From Pseudomonas sp. 31-12 (GTDB taxonomy: Bacteria > Pseudomonadota > Gammaproteobacteria > Pseudomonadales > Pseudomonadaceae): a stretch of 64,000 nucleotides of DNA. Numbering within the stretch: the stretch's first letter is position 1; every line of letters starts with the position of its first letter. The DNA lies in assembly GCF_003151075.1 (NCBI RefSeq), contig NZ_CP029482.1:3968001-4032000 (forward strand), read 5' to 3'. Of this stretch, positions 9,471 through 19,052 are shown piece after piece. The position numbers were made by a program, and so were the translations under genes. Below the pieces are notes generated by a model. It did no database searches. It was given only the letters and a program-made list of their open reading frames with translations, and had not been told where the DNA came from.

Positions 9471-9701
9471 GTGTATGGCTTTTTTGAAAATCCGTATCGG
9501 GTGTTGAAGTTGTCTCATGTGCTGCTGATCGGCGGGCTGATCATGCTGGTGGTCGGGATCATCCTGGCCTACGGCTGTGATGCCTACCTGACGCTGCCTG
9601 CCCTGGTGGGCGCGCATGCCATGACGATTCTGGGCCCGACGGCGATCAAGCTTGGTTATGTCATGCGGCTGCTGGCCTATAACCGCCTGCGCTCAATCTG
9701 A
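9471..9701 (+). CDS. Small membrane protein, possibly PpyR family
   Basis: 76 residues from GTG 9471 (GGGCGGTGA upstream); a GTG at 9462 or a longer frame from 9408 are alternatives, but the hydrophobic protein begins MYGFFENPYRVLKLSH. Two membrane helices: VLLIGGLIMLVVGIILAY and LPALVGAHAMTILGPTAIKLGY. The layout, with the HA-x-TI-x-GP-x-x-IK-x-GYV-x-R motif in helix 2, recalls the small pseudomonad membrane proteins annotated PpyR, a reported regulator of biofilm polysaccharide and pyoverdine. I remember the family rather than having compared it, so the assignment is tentative. It stands alone between the receiver and a terminator. Confidence 0.55.
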   Translation: MYGFFENPYRVLKLSHVLLIGGLIMLVVGIILAYGCDAYLTLPALVGAHAMTILGPTAIKLGYVMRLLAYNRLRSI

Positions 9702-9787
9702 AAGCGCAACTGCACGGCACCGCTGCCTGAACCACCTTTTATTAACGACCCGGCCAGCTCCCTCCTTGCTGAACCGGCGATTCCCAA

Positions 9788-9830
9788 GCGCCCGCCAACC
9801 CGTTTTTTTGGTGGGCTTTTTTTTGCTTCG
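9788..9830. terminator. Bidirectional intrinsic terminator
   Basis: GCCCGCCAACCC pairs with TTGGTGGGC and is followed by a run of eight T (about 9821-9828). It sits between convergent genes: the small membrane protein (+) and the DHA2 exporter (-, stop at 9834). Confidence 0.75.
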
Positions 9831-9833
9831 AAT

Positions 9834-11237
9834 TTACGCCGCCGCGCGTTCATTGTTCAGGGCTGGCAACGCAATGGCGAGCGCAAGGCCGATCAGTCCC
9901 GCAGCGACCACAAAGGTGATTGCCATGCCATGGGCGACCGCTTCCGGGGCTGCGCTGGTGATGTCGGTTGTCGATGACGCCAGCGCAAACACCGCCCCCA
10001 TGACCGAGGCGCCGGTGATGAGTCCGAGATTGCGCGACAGGCTGAGCAGGCCGGCAATGACGCCGCGCTGATCCTGGCTTACGCCGTTCATGATCAACGT
10101 GTTGTTGGCCGCCTGAAACAGCGCATAGCTGGCGGTGATGACGGCGATGGGCGCGAGGTAACCGAAGACGCCGAAACGCGTCGGCATCATCGACAGCACG
10201 CCAGCACCGAGCGCCATCGCGACGAGCCCGAAAGCGGTCATGCGCTGAGCGCCAAAACGGTCTGCCAGGCGTCCGGCAGGTACGCCAGCCAACGCGGCCA
10301 CCAGCGGGCCGACTGACAACGTGAGCCCGACCAGCGCTGCATTCAACCCGAGTGCGCCTGAGAGATAGAACGGCCCGACCACCAGCGTCGACATCATCAC
10401 CGTCGAGACCAACATGCTCATGGCCAGGCTTGCGCTCAACCCCCGGTCACGCAACAGCGTCAGTTTGATCAGCGGCGATGCAACCGTCGCCTCGATGAAC
10501 AGGAAGACTCCGCTGCCAGCAGCGGCGATCAGCAATAACGCGAGGTTGAGCGAACTCCAAACCCCTTCCCCCAACGTTATTGCCAGTGCATACGCGCCGA
10601 GTGTCAGCGCCAGCACCAGCGTGCCTGCAACGTCAAAAGCACCGCGTTGAACCTTCGGCATTTGGCGATCAGCAGGCAAGTAGATATACGCGAGCACCCC
10701 GTTCAAAATGCCCAGCGGCAAGTTGATCAGAAAAATCGCCTGCCAGCCGAAACCGGAGATCAGCACGCCGCCCAGCGCCGGACCCAGCGTGGTGCCGATC
10801 GCCGACATCGTGCCGAGCAATCCCATGGCGCCGCCGGTCTGCGCCTTGGGGACCGTCTCGCCGACAAACGCCACGGTGAGCGCCAGCATGATCGCCGCGC
10901 CGAGGCCTTGCACCGCTCGCGCGGCGACCAGCCACCACAGCGACGGCGCCAGACCACAGGCCAGTGACGCGAGCGAGAAGATGCCGATGCCGGCCAGCAA
11001 CAACCGGCGACGACCGACTATGTCGCCCAAGCGTCCGGCGCTGACGATCAGCGTCGTGATCGCGAGCAGATACGCGAGGACGATCCACTGCACTTGCTGG
11101 AATGAGGCGTCGAGTGCCTGGGACAAAGTCGGCAAGCCTGCATTGGCGATGCTGGTGTCGAGCGAAGGCATCAACATCGACAACGAAAGGCTGGCGAGCG
11201 CCCAGCGGACCGAGCGGGATTGCGTGATGGTTTTCAT
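9834..11237 (-). CDS. DHA2-type MFS multidrug exporter
   Basis: 467 residues from ATG 11237 (MKTITQSRSVRW); an upstream ATG at 11312 adds 25 charged residues that would precede the first helix and is less likely. About 13-14 membrane helices. Family motifs: D-x-x-I-x-N-x-x-L-P in helix 1 (DTSIANAGLPTL), motif A GRLGDIVGRRRLL, and antiporter motif C GTTLGPALGGVL. DHA2 proteins use the proton gradient to expel dyes, biocides or drugs from the cytoplasm. A LysR regulator is divergently transcribed 128 bases away, the usual layout for a substrate-induced exporter; the intergenic region should contain its operator. The substrate is unknown. Confidence 0.88.
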   Translation of the reverse strand: MKTITQSRSVRWALASLSLSMLMPSLDTSIANAGLPTLSQALDASFQQVQWIVLAYLLAITTLIVSAGRLGDIVGRRRLLLAGIGIFSLASLACGLAPSLWWLVAARAVQGLGAAIMLALTVAFVGETVPKAQTGGAMGLLGTMSAIGTTLGPALGGVLISGFGWQAIFLINLPLGILNGVLAYIYLPADRQMPKVQRGAFDVAGTLVLALTLGAYALAITLGEGVWSSLNLALLLIAAAGSGVFLFIEATVASPLIKLTLLRDRGLSASLAMSMLVSTVMMSTLVVGPFYLSGALGLNAALVGLTLSVGPLVAALAGVPAGRLADRFGAQRMTAFGLVAMALGAGVLSMMPTRFGVFGYLAPIAVITASYALFQAANNTLIMNGVSQDQRGVIAGLLSLSRNLGLITGASVMGAVFALASSTTDITSAAPEAVAHGMAITFVVAAGLIGLALAIALPALNNERAAA

Positions 11238-11365
11238 GGTTGGGCCATTGATGAAGTGTTGACCTTCAGCGTATGCCCGCGCCTGATAGGGCGGAAGACG
11301 CACCACTTGCACTTGATACCTGCACGCAACGCCATGTCACCGCCCAGCCGTGCTAACGTTGAAGC

Positions 11366-12265
11366 ATGACAACTCCTGACCTGAACCTGCTGATTACCCT
11401 CGATGCGCTGCTCGCCGAAGGCAGTGTGGCGCGTGCCGCCCAACGACTGCGACTGAGCCCGTCGGCGATGAGCCGGGCGTTGGCGCGCCTGCGTGAAACC
11501 ACCGGCGACCCACTGCTGGTCCGCGCCGGACGCGGGCTGGTACCGACACCCCGAGCGCTGGAACTGCGTGAGCAGGTCAGCCAACTGGTGCAGCACGCCG
11601 AAGCGGTGCTGCGCCCCGCCGTGCAGCTCGACCTCAAGCAGCTAGTGCGCACCTTCACCCTGCGTACCAGCGACGGCTTTGTGGAGAATTTCGGGCCGGC
11701 GCTGATTGCTCGCCTCAGCGAAGAGGCACCCGGCGTACGGCTGCACTTTTTACAGAAACTGAACCAGGACAGCGCGCTGCTGCGAGACGGCACGGTCGAT
11801 CTGGAGACCGGCGTTGTCGCGGACACCACCAGCCCGGAAGTGCGCACCCGCGCGTTGTACCAGGACCGTTTTATCGGCGTGGTACGCCCGGGTCATGCAC
11901 TGAGCAAGGGCAAGATCACCCCCACCCGGTATGCGTCCGGCCGGCATGTCCTGGTCTCGCGACGCGGGCGGGACAAAGGGCCGATGGATGACGCCTTGAA
12001 ACCGCTTGGACTGGCGCGGGAGATCGTGACCATCGTCGGCGGCTTCTGCGCAGCGCTGGCGCTGGCTCGGGCGTCGGACCTGATCGCTACGGTGCCCGAA
12101 CGCCACACCCACAATCTGCGTGCCGGCCTGCACAGTTTTGCCCTTCCGGTTTCAACGCCGGTGATCACCATTTCAATGCTCTGGCACCCGCGAATGGACG
12201 CCGACGCCGCGCACCAGTGGTTGCGCGGATGTATTCGCGAGGTGTGTGCGGGGTCGCTGGATTAG
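11366..12265 (+). CDS. LysR-type transcriptional regulator
   Basis: 299 residues. N-terminal winged helix at residues 5-64 (LNLLITLDALLAEGSVARAAQRLRLSPSAMSRALARLRE) is typical LysR, followed by the periplasmic-binding-like effector domain. This is the NodD/NahR-like branch judged by DLNLL at the start. ATG 11366 directly follows the divergent intergenic region shared with the DHA2 exporter, so it likely controls that exporter and itself. A REP doublet follows the gene. The effector is unknown. Confidence 0.9.
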   Translation: MTTPDLNLLITLDALLAEGSVARAAQRLRLSPSAMSRALARLRETTGDPLLVRAGRGLVPTPRALELREQVSQLVQHAEAVLRPAVQLDLKQLVRTFTLRTSDGFVENFGPALIARLSEEAPGVRLHFLQKLNQDSALLRDGTVDLETGVVADTTSPEVRTRALYQDRFIGVVRPGHALSKGKITPTRYASGRHVLVSRRGRDKGPMDDALKPLGLAREIVTIVGGFCAALALARASDLIATVPERHTHNLRAGLHSFALPVSTPVITISMLWHPRMDADAAHQWLRGCIREVCAGSLD

Positions 12266-12287
12266 CGCTTATTGAATGCTTTCGCAC

Positions 12288-12381
12288 CCTGTGGGAGCGG
12301 GCTTGCTCGCGAAAGCGGTGTGTCAGTCAATGTATGTATTGCAGGCAAGGCCGCCTTCGCGAGCAAGCCCGCTCCCACAGG
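12288..12381. repeat. REP doublet
   Basis: CCTGTGGGAGCGGGCTTGCT at 12288 pairs with its reverse complement ending 12381; the arms extend through CGCGAA. It lies between the LysR gene and ilvD. Confidence 0.92.
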
Positions 12382-12473
12382 TTCGGCGGCCAAGTCGGCG
12401 AACCGGGTCTAGACTCAATGCGTTGCTTCGGGCCACACCGGTCAGGCCAGCGATCTGGATATGAGGGAACGTC

Positions 12474-14156
12474 ATGAGCGACAAAGTTGATTTACGCAAG
12501 TACTCCTCGCAAGTGGTCGACGGCGTGGAGCGCGCGCCGGGCCGTTCCATGCTGCGTGCCGTGGGCTTCACGGATGAGGACTTCAAAAAGCCGCAGATTG
12601 GCATCGCCTCGACGTGGGCGATGGTCACGCCGTGCAACATGCACATCGACAAGCTCGCCGTTGAAGCGGAAAAAGGCGCAAATGCTGCCGGCGCCAAGGG
12701 CGTCATTTTCAACACCATCACCATTTCCGATGGCATCGCCAACGGCACCGAAGGCATGAAGTATTCGCTGGTGTCGCGGGAAGTGATCGCCGATTCCATC
12801 GAGGTGGTGGCCGGTTGCGAAGGCTTTGACGGCCTGGTGACCGTGGGCGGTTGCGACAAGAACATGCCGGGGTGCCTGATCGGCATGGCGCGGCTGAACC
12901 GCCCGTCGATCTTCGTCTATGGCGGCACCATCCGCCCGGGCGCCGGCCACACCGACATTATTTCCGTGTTCGAGGCCGTGGGCCAAAATGCACGCGGCGA
13001 TATCAACGAGATTCAGGTCAAGCAGATTGAGGAAGTGGCGATCCCCGGTCCCGGTTCCTGCGGCGGCATGTACACGGCCAACACCATGGCTTCTGCCATC
13101 GAGGCATTGGGCATGAGCCTGCCGGGTTCCAGCTCCCAGGACGCCGTCGGCAGCGATAAGGCGTCCGACAGTTTCCGCGCCGGTCAGCAGGTCATGGAGC
13201 TGTTGAAGCTGGACCTCAAGCCACGCGACATCATGACTCGCAAAGCGTTCGAGAACGCCATCCGCGTGGTGATCGCCCTCGCCGGCTCGACCAACGCCGT
13301 GCTGCATCTGCTGGCCATGGCACATGCAGTGGATGTCGAACTGACGCTGGATGATTTCGTCGAGTTGGGCAAGGTGTCCCCGGTGGTGGCCGACCTGCGC
13401 CCCAGCGGCCAATACATGATGAGCGAGTTGGTGGCCATCGGCGGCATCCAGCCGCTGATGAAACGCATGCTCGCGGCCGGCATGTTGCACGGCGATGTGA
13501 TGACAGTGACCGGCAAGACCCTGGCAGAAAACCTGGAAAACGTGCCCGATTATCCCGAGGGCCAGGACGTGATCCTGCCGTTCGACCAGCCGGTCAAAAA
13601 GGACTCTCATCTGGTGGTGCTGCGCGGCAACCTTTCACCCACTGGCGCCGTAGCCAAGATCACTGGCAAGGAAGGTTTGCGCTTTGAAGGCACGGCGCGC
13701 GTTTATCACGGTGAAGAAGGTGCGTTGGCCGGGATTCTCAATGGCGAAGTCAAAGCCGGCGACGTCATCGTCATTCGCTACGAAGGGCCCAAAGGTGGGC
13801 CGGGCATGCGCGAAATGCTCTCGCCGACGTCAGCGGTCATGGGCAAAGGGCTGGGCAAGGAAGTCGCGTTGATTACCGACGGCCGCTTTTCCGGTGGCTC
13901 CCATGGTTTTGTCGTGGGGCATATCACGCCGGAAGCCTTTGAGGGCGGGCCGATTGCGCTGATTGAAGATGGCGACACGATCACCATCGATGCAGAAACC
14001 CGGCAGATTACGGTGGATGTATCCGACGCTGAATTGGCTGAGCGCAAGACCCGTTGGGTGCGCCCGGAATCCAAATACAAGCGCGGGGTGTTGGCCAAGT
14101 ATGCGAAGACTGTGTCCAGTGCTTCGGAGGGGGCGGTTACGGATAAATATCTTTAG
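12474..14156 (+). CDS. ilvD: Dihydroxy-acid dehydratase
   Basis: 560 residues; GAGGGA lies before ATG. The enzyme dehydrates 2,3-dihydroxy-isovalerate and -methylvalerate to the keto acids of valine and isoleucine synthesis in the cytoplasm. Conserved cysteine motifs [16 protein letters not shown] and [13 protein letters not shown] are present, the three-cysteine pattern of the [2Fe-2S]-type IlvD/Edd family, as are [11 protein letters not shown] and [15 protein letters not shown]. It is about 50 residues shorter than the E. coli-type (~616) enzyme, matching the shorter class. Pseudomonads often carry more than one ilvD-like gene, so this may be a second copy or act on a sugar acid; sequence alone favours IlvD. 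Monocistronic, flanked by REP doublets on both sides. Confidence 0.92.
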   Translation: MSDKVDLRKYSSQVVDGVERAPGRSMLRAVGFTDEDFKKPQIGIASTWAMVTPCNMHIDKLAVEAEKGANAAGAKGVIFNTITISDGIANGTEGMKYSLVSREVIADSIEVVAGCEGFDGLVTVGGCDKNMPGCLIGMARLNRPSIFVYGGTIRPGAGHTDIISVFEAVGQNARGDINEIQVKQIEEVAIPGPGSCGGMYTANTMASAIEALGMSLPGSSSQDAVGSDKASDSFRAGQQVMELLKLDLKPRDIMTRKAFENAIRVVIALAGSTNAVLHLLAMAHAVDVELTLDDFVELGKVSPVVADLRPSGQYMMSELVAIGGIQPLMKRMLAAGMLHGDVMTVTGKTLAENLENVPDYPEGQDVILPFDQPVKKDSHLVVLRGNLSPTGAVAKITGKEGLRFEGTARVYHGEEGALAGILNGEVKAGDVIVIRYEGPKGGPGMREMLSPTSAVMGKGLGKEVALITDGRFSGGSHGFVVGHITPEAFEGGPIALIEDGDTITIDAETRQITVDVSDAELAERKTRWVRPESKYKRGVLAKYAKTVSSASEGAVTDKYL

Positions 14157-14199
14157 GGATGGGCGCCAGACCTGTGGTTTTGCGTTGCCTGATCTGCCG

Positions 14200-14298
14200 C
14201 CTTCGCGAGCAAGCCCGCTCCCACACTTGATCCGCGTCAAACACAAAACCTGTGTTCAATGAAGATCCAATGTGAGAGCGGGCTTGCTCGCGAAGAGG
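14200..14298. repeat. REP doublet
   Basis: CCTTCGCGAGCAAGCCCGCT at 14200 pairs with AGCGGGCTTGCTCGCGAAGAGG ending about 14298. It separates convergent ilvD (+) and the chemoreceptor (-). Confidence 0.9.
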
Positions 14299-14339
14299 CC
14301 TTCACAATCACTGCAAATCAATGGATCGGCACACGAACC

Positions 14340-15953
14340 TCAAAGCCGAAACCGATCCACCGACTGCGACAGCTTGCCCGCCAAGGTCGACAACTCATCG
14401 GTCGTCGAAGCCGTCTGGCCAATCACCTTGCTGTTGCCTTCCGACATGCCCGCAATCATGTCCACCTGATGGGCGATTTCGTTACTGGCCAGGCTCTGCT
14501 CACCGATGGTGCGGGTGATGTCGTTCACCAGCTCGGTGGTGTTGAGCGTGGCCTGGAGGATTTCGCGGATGGCGCGTTCGACGTCGGCGGTCACGGCCAT
14601 GCCTTTGTCGACCTGTGCAACGCCCGCCTCCATGCTGGTCACCGCCTCGCGGGTGCTTTGCTGGATGCGCGAGACCATGCTGGCAATTTCCTGCGTAGAG
14701 GCGCTGGTGCGTCCCGCGAGGCTGCGAACTTCGTCGGCCACCACGGCAAAACCACGGCCCTGCTCACCGGCACGGGCAGCTTCGATCGCGGCGTTGAGGG
14801 CCAGCAAATTGGTTTGATCGGCGATACCCTTGATCACCTGAATGATGCTGAAAATCCCCTCGGACTCCTTGTCCAGCGTGCGGATCACTTGGGCTGACTG
14901 CTGCGCCGAACGGGCTATGCCATCCATGTCGTTGACCACTTGATGAATCACGCGACCGCCATCCTTGGCCAGTGCCTCGGCCTGGTTAGCCATGTTCAGT
15001 GCGCGTTCGGCGTGACGGGTGATTTCCTCGATGCTCGCGGTCATTTCACTGGCGGCAGCGGCCATGGTGCTGGCGGCGACGCTCTGCTGCTGGCTGCTGT
15101 CGGCGACCTGGTGGCAGCCACTGCTTAACTGCACGCTCATGCCACTCACGCCGTGAGCGTTGCTGCGAACCACCTCGATCATGCCGCGCAAGTCGCGCTG
15201 CATGGTGGCCAGACTGCGGATCAAGGCACTGGCTTCGTCGTTGTGGGTCGGTTCGACGATCGGCTCGCTCAGGTTGCCGTGGGCGATGCTTTTGGCAATG
15301 CGGCTTGCGGTCTGCAACGGCCCCATGATGCTCAGAATCACCCAGCGGCCCTGGATAAGCAGTAACAGAAGGCTGGCGATCAGGACGATACCCAGCGTGA
15401 AGTTGGCGCTGCTGATGGCCTGCTCAGTGCTTTTGCTGGTCTGTTGGGTGTTGGTTTCGATCACCTCGCTGAGGGCCGCCATCTGGTCTTCCAGCTGGCT
15501 GAACGCGGTATTGAAGGTGCCCAGTTCATTTTGCGCGGAATCCGGATTTTCCAGCGCCAGACCGACAATGCGCTCGGCCGCACCGATGTAGGTATCGAGG
15601 CTCGGCTTGACCTTGTTCAGGCCGGTCTTGATGGTGTCATTGACCGGCAGCTTGAGGTTTTCACCCAGTACTTCACGAAAATGCGCCGCATGTTCCTCGA
15701 TGGAACTGCGCACCTCGGCTTTGCTGCTGGTGCTTTTGCCCAGACCGACCACCATCGCAGACAGCACATCGGCGCGCAGTGCGTCGTGCATCATGTCGGC
15801 TTCAAGGTGATTGCGCAGCGCGGTCATGCTGACCTCGTTGTCCTTCACCGCCTCGGCCATCCGGGTGTTTCCCACGTAACTGACCAGGCTCACGATCAAC
15901 GCGGTGAGCAAGCTCGTACCAATCAGCAGCAACAAGCGTAATTTTATAGACAT
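14340..15953 (-). CDS. Methyl-accepting chemotaxis protein
   Basis: 537 residues from ATG 15953, preceded by GAGAGGG; the frame is open further upstream but those 82 residues have no domain. Helix 1 at about 8-28 ([21 protein letters not shown]), a periplasmic four-helix-bundle type sensor domain to about 185, helix 2 ([18 protein letters not shown] region), HAMP, then a cytoplasmic signalling coiled coil with the invariant hairpin [34 protein letters not shown]. It transmits ligand binding to CheA/CheW at the cell pole. The ligand is unknown, as 4HB domains are too variable to predict. Monocistronic. Confidence 0.92.
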   Translation of the reverse strand: MSIKLRLLLLIGTSLLTALIVSLVSYVGNTRMAEAVKDNEVSMTALRNHLEADMMHDALRADVLSAMVVGLGKSTSSKAEVRSSIEEHAAHFREVLGENLKLPVNDTIKTGLNKVKPSLDTYIGAAERIVGLALENPDSAQNELGTFNTAFSQLEDQMAALSEVIETNTQQTSKSTEQAISSANFTLGIVLIASLLLLLIQGRWVILSIMGPLQTASRIAKSIAHGNLSEPIVEPTHNDEASALIRSLATMQRDLRGMIEVVRSNAHGVSGMSVQLSSGCHQVADSSQQQSVAASTMAAAASEMTASIEEITRHAERALNMANQAEALAKDGGRVIHQVVNDMDGIARSAQQSAQVIRTLDKESEGIFSIIQVIKGIADQTNLLALNAAIEAARAGEQGRGFAVVADEVRSLAGRTSASTQEIASMVSRIQQSTREAVTSMEAGVAQVDKGMAVTADVERAIREILQATLNTTELVNDITRTIGEQSLASNEIAHQVDMIAGMSEGNSKVIGQTASTTDELSTLAGKLSQSVDRFRL

Positions 15954-16181
15954 GGGGTAACCCTCTCGGTACGTCGCATTTATGAACACGTTATCGGCTG
16001 CGCCGGCAAGTCTTTGAAGCCTGACGCCGGACTTTCGGTGTTTTGCGACATGCGGTAGTGACAGCCGGTTTTTCCAGCGCAAATTTCCCCTCTTCACGCC
16101 TGAACCTAGTGCCTGAACCCAAGTCTTAGCCGAGCCGTGAATTCCCATTGCCGCTGTCATCTCATCAGAGCTGCCCGTCAC

Positions 16182-16473
16182 ATGCGCCAACCTCGCCATG
16201 CCTTTCGTCTTGTTTCGCTCTGTTTCATACCTTTGCTTCCTCTGTTTGCCGGCGGATCGAGCAAGAGCCGCCGGTTACCGAAGCCGGCAGATCGGCGAAA
16301 ACATCGCCGCCGGGCAGAGCTCACCGGGCAAGGCAATGGCAGGCTGGCTGGCCAGCCCCGGGCATTGCGCCAATTTGATGAACCCTATGTTTACCCAGGT
16401 GGGCGCGGCGTATGCGGCGGACGCGCGCAGTGATGAAGGGGTTTACTGGACGATGGTGTTTGGTTCGCCGTGA
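16182..16473 (+). pseudogene. CAP-domain (SCP/PR-1) secreted protein gene with internal deletion and frameshift
   Basis: From ATG 16182, one frame encodes a signal peptide ([20 protein letters not shown], then LFAGGSS). From about 16250 a different frame (+1) encodes the C-terminal end of a CAP domain: [33 protein letters not shown] and VYWTMVFGSP, with the family motifs GEN-x-A and SPGHC-x-N. Intact pseudomonad CAP proteins are far longer, so the middle of the gene is missing and the ends are out of frame, with the join near 16245-16260. An alternative GTG/ATG start in the second frame (16198) would lack a proper signal. Most likely a non-functional remnant. Confidence 0.8.
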
Positions 16474-16566
16474 TCCTGATTCTGCGCTGTCGCTTTCTGA
16501 GCGGTGAAGTCATGGCCAAACCTTGCGCCGGGCCGCTAAAGTGGCGCGACGAAAATCAGGGAACCG

Positions 16567-16959
16567 ATGAACATGGATGAGCTTCACCAAGGCAGTTGCC
16601 TATGCGGCGCCGTTGAATATCACGTATCCACTGAACTGAAAGCCGTCACCCACTGCCATTGCAAAATATGCCAAAAGAGCCATGGAGCGGCATTCGCGAC
16701 GTATGCGAGCGTTCCCAGGTCGGCGATTTCAGTAATTGCGGATGCAACGGCGCTCAAGGGCTACGAATCGTCCAAAGGCGTCACACGCCAGTTCTGCTCC
16801 CACTGCGGGTCTTCGCTGTTCTGGTCAGATTCGAAGGGGGCGTTTTCGGACTGGGTTTCGATAGCGATCGGTACGCTGGATACGCCTTTCCTGACCTTAA
16901 AGCAGAAACACACCTGTATTGAGTCCAAAGCGTGCTGGTACGAAGCCGATTCGCTATAG
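16567..16959 (+). CDS. GFA/CENP-V family zinc protein
   Basis: 130 residues; AGGGA lies 4-5 bases before ATG 16567. It carries the GFA (glutathione-dependent formaldehyde-activating-like) cysteine set: CLCGAV near residue 11, HCHCKICQKSHG near 30, and FCSHCGSSLFW near 78. These cysteines hold structural and catalytic zinc. GFA proteins catalyse glutathione adduct formation with formaldehyde or related carbon-sulfur chemistry, but most members, including this one, have no proven substrate. The end overlaps the convergent downstream gene by six bases. Confidence 0.88.
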   Translation: MNMDELHQGSCLCGAVEYHVSTELKAVTHCHCKICQKSHGAAFATYASVPRSAISVIADATALKGYESSKGVTRQFCSHCGSSLFWSDSKGAFSDWVSIAIGTLDTPFLTLKQKHTCIESKACWYEADSL

Positions 16960-17316
16960 GCGCTTGCGCGCCAGCCGCTGCTTCCAATTGCCACCATTGG
17001 CGCGCTGACATTGCTCTTCAGAATCAAACTGCACATGGGCCGCGACCGATCTGACGTGTACATCCGCTTCGCTTAATGCTGTCGCCGTCAGTTCGACCAT
17101 GCGCTCGCCCTGCCCGCTCGCCAGCGCCTGATCCTTGTTGGCCTGGGTGTCGAAAACCCAGATGACTCTGAGGCTGGAAGGAAATTCGTGGTAATCGACT
17201 TCGTGGGTCAGCCATTCAAATCCGACGATTTGCGCTTTGGCCGTTTCGCATGCCTCAGTCAGGGTGGCAATCAATCGACGCTCGATGTGTGCCTGATCGC
17301 GTTTGCTTAAACCCAT
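16954..17316 (-). CDS. Conserved hypothetical protein
   Basis: 120 residues from ATG 17316 with AAGGATT upstream. No signal peptide or membrane helix. The N-terminal half is acidic and helical (KRDQAHIERRLIATLTEACETAKAQ), then GFEWLTHEVDYHEFPSSLRVIWVFDT resembles an alpha/beta fold. I do not recognise a functional family; homologues in pseudomonads are usually called hypothetical. It converges on the GFA gene with a six-base overlap at the stop codons and lies just downstream of the MarR gene on the same strand (37-base gap), so it could be co-transcribed with it. Confidence 0.7.
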   Translation of the reverse strand: MGLSKRDQAHIERRLIATLTEACETAKAQIVGFEWLTHEVDYHEFPSSLRVIWVFDTQANKDQALASGQGERMVELTATALSEADVHVRSVAAHVQFDSEEQCQRANGGNWKQRLARKRL

Positions 17317-17353
17317 GGGGGAATCCTTTGATGGTCGAAAGGTTAAACCGCTC

Positions 17354-17914
17354 TCAATCGTTCACTTCGTCAGGCACTCGATGTTCCCGGCAAATCAAGT
17401 TGATTTCGCCGGACTCAAGGGGTTCTTGAGTCAGTTCACAGAAGGCCGCGCCTGCCACTGTCCGATGAAAGCGGCAGCTTCGGCAAAGACCGAAACTCGG
17501 CACATTTTCGCCTTGCTGGATATTCCTCAACAGCTCCAGCAACAACCCTTCCAGATCCTGTGATCGAGCGCCCATGCGCTTGGCGGCTGCGACCAGAAAA
17601 TCCGGTGGCATCACTTCGTTCAACAAGGCTCTGGCCGGCGCGGTCAGTTCCAGGTGCACGCTGCGCTTGTCCTTGGCGTCCGGGGTCTTGATCAGCAGCC
17701 CATGGCTTTCCAACGCCTTGAGCGATTGCGACACCGTGCCCTTGGTCAGCCCCAGATACTCAGTCACCGCCAACGGTGTGTTGGAGTAACGATTGCAGCG
17801 CCCCAGATACAGCAGCGCGCTCAGTTGAATCGGCTGCAGATCCGTCAGTTTCGGGTGCTCGCGAAACCAGACGCGCGTCAGGCTCGACAGTCTTTCCAGC
17901 AGATCGAACAACAC
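17354..17914 (-). CDS. MarR-family regulator with cysteine-rich tail
   Basis: 186 residues from GTG 17914 (CTGGA 8-9 bases upstream); an ATG at 17965 gives 17 more residues but no ribosome-binding site. The winged-helix core at about 28-95 contains LSALLYLGRCNRYSNTPLAVTEYLGLTKGTVSQSLKALE and the wing DAKDKRSVHLELT. The C-terminal tail is unusual for MarR: C144-x2-C147-x11-C159-x15-C175, a possible metal or Fe-S site. It is divergent from the secreted protein/DUF2024/Rof operon, which it probably controls. The 133-base intergenic region contains an imperfect dyad ATAGTGTTGA-TAAATAGTAT (about 17932-17951) as a possible operator. Confidence 0.82.
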   Translation of the reverse strand: MLFDLLERLSSLTRVWFREHPKLTDLQPIQLSALLYLGRCNRYSNTPLAVTEYLGLTKGTVSQSLKALESHGLLIKTPDAKDKRSVHLELTAPARALLNEVMPPDFLVAAAKRMGARSQDLEGLLLELLRNIQQGENVPSFGLCRSCRFHRTVAGAAFCELTQEPLESGEINLICREHRVPDEVND

Positions 17915-17966
17915 GTGGCAATTCCAGATCAATAGTGTTGATAAATAGTATCGGATAAAAACCATA

Positions 17967-17995
17967 TTGACAAAAATCAGTCTTGCCTTAGGCTA
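17967..17995 (+). promoter_or_regulatory. Putative sigma-70 promoter for the secreted protein operon
   Basis: TTGACA at 17967-17972, then a 16-base spacer and TAGGCT (17989-17994). It sits about 50 bases upstream of the ATG at 18048 and close to the dyad proposed as the MarR operator. Confidence 0.5.
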
Positions 17996-18047
17996 GTCGG
18001 TATCGATTCGAAACTATAAATCACAAACAACCGAGCTGGAGGTAATC

Positions 18048-18788
18048 ATGAACTCTGCACTGGCACTGGCCATCAGCACCCTGCTGGTAGCACCGGCATG
18101 GGCCCACGATTCGTCAGGTATCAGCAGTGAGAAGAGCAAGACTGACGCGGCGTTCGATCTCGTTCATACCCGTGTCTTCAAGGAAGGCAACAACCTGGTG
18201 TTCGAACAATTGGTCGACGGCAAGGCCGGTAGTCGGGTGCCGTCGGCGAACGGCGCTTTCGCGGGTGCAGACGTTTATAGCTATGTCTGGCCTACCAGCC
18301 TGGACAGCGAAGCCGTGGGGTTCGAAGCGAAGTCGGGCACTCTCGCCCTGGCACTGACCTCGCACCCGGACTTCGACGACACCCCGCAACTGGACGAAAA
18401 CAAGGATGGCAAGAAGGATAACGATGGCGGTTTGTGGCATTCCCACTGGGTGGTGCTGACCAAAGATGAAAGCTGCGGCCCCGGAGGCTTGAAGGTTCGC
18501 GACATCCCCAAAGATGCCAAGCCCAAGCTACCGGCGACCTGGCCTGGCGCGCCGATCTACATCGACTCCCCCGGCTACGACCTGAGCGTCGAGAAAAACG
18601 CCGCGAAAATTCGCGTGCCGCTGGCAGCCGTGGGCTTCCCTGAAAGCTTCAACTATGACGGCGTGACTGCGGCACTGAAGGTCAATGCCGACCTGCATAA
18701 CCCACTGCTTTGCGTAAGCAGCGTCTATGACATTGCCTCGGGAGACCTGTCCCTGCCCGGCACCTGGAAACTGAAGGAGAGCAAATGA
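18048..18788 (+). CDS. Secreted hypothetical protein
   Basis: 246 residues; GGAGG lies before ATG. Signal peptide residues 1-19 (NSALALAISTLLVAPAWAHD, cleavage after AWA). The mature protein has an acidic segment LDENKDGKKDNDGG reminiscent of a calcium-binding loop (D-x-N-x-D-G), followed by WHSHWVV and a conserved-looking SCGPGGLKVRD. No enzyme family recognised. It is the first gene of an operon with a DUF2024 protein (four-base overlap) and a Rho-binding antiterminator, divergent from a cysteine-tailed MarR regulator. Periplasmic location is well supported; a role in metal or redox stress is only a guess from the neighbours. Confidence 0.8.
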   Translation: MNSALALAISTLLVAPAWAHDSSGISSEKSKTDAAFDLVHTRVFKEGNNLVFEQLVDGKAGSRVPSANGAFAGADVYSYVWPTSLDSEAVGFEAKSGTLALALTSHPDFDDTPQLDENKDGKKDNDGGLWHSHWVVLTKDESCGPGGLKVRDIPKDAKPKLPATWPGAPIYIDSPGYDLSVEKNAAKIRVPLAAVGFPESFNYDGVTAALKVNADLHNPLLCVSSVYDIASGDLSLPGTWKLKESK

Positions 18789-19048
18789 TGAGCGTAAAAG
18801 TATTCGATACCCACGTGCGCACCAAAGATGGCCGCTACCTGCATTTCGATGTGTTGATCGACAGCAATGACCCTGAACTGGCGAAGTCCTACGCCCGCCG
18901 CTTCCTTGATGAACAGGGCGTTCAGGACGAAGATATTTCCCAGAATGAATGCCGGTTCTGCCACGTCGAACCGAGCAATCCGGTCGTCGCCGAGGCGATC
19001 AGCAAGCAAGGTCATTTCATCATCAAACTGCAAGGTTGCCAGGAGTAA
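18785..19048 (+). CDS. DUF2024 family protein
   Basis: 87 residues. Its ATG overlaps the stop of the preceding gene (ATGATGA), indicating translational coupling. The sequence KVFDTHVRTKDGRYLHFDVLI and the CRFCHVE motif followed by a GHFII ending are the DUF2024 pattern, a small cytoplasmic domain of unknown function. Two cysteines and a histidine (C-x2-CH) could bind a metal. Nothing else is known of its role; coupling to the secreted protein suggests a shared condition of expression. Confidence 0.85.
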   Translation: MMSVKVFDTHVRTKDGRYLHFDVLIDSNDPELAKSYARRFLDEQGVQDEDISQNECRFCHVEPSNPVVAEAISKQGHFIIKLQGCQE

Positions 19049-19052
19049 CGAG

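Noticed and set aside
12492..13610. 372-codon frame antisense to ilvD
   Set aside because: Histidine/alanine-rich shadow with no domain; ilvD fully explains the DNA.
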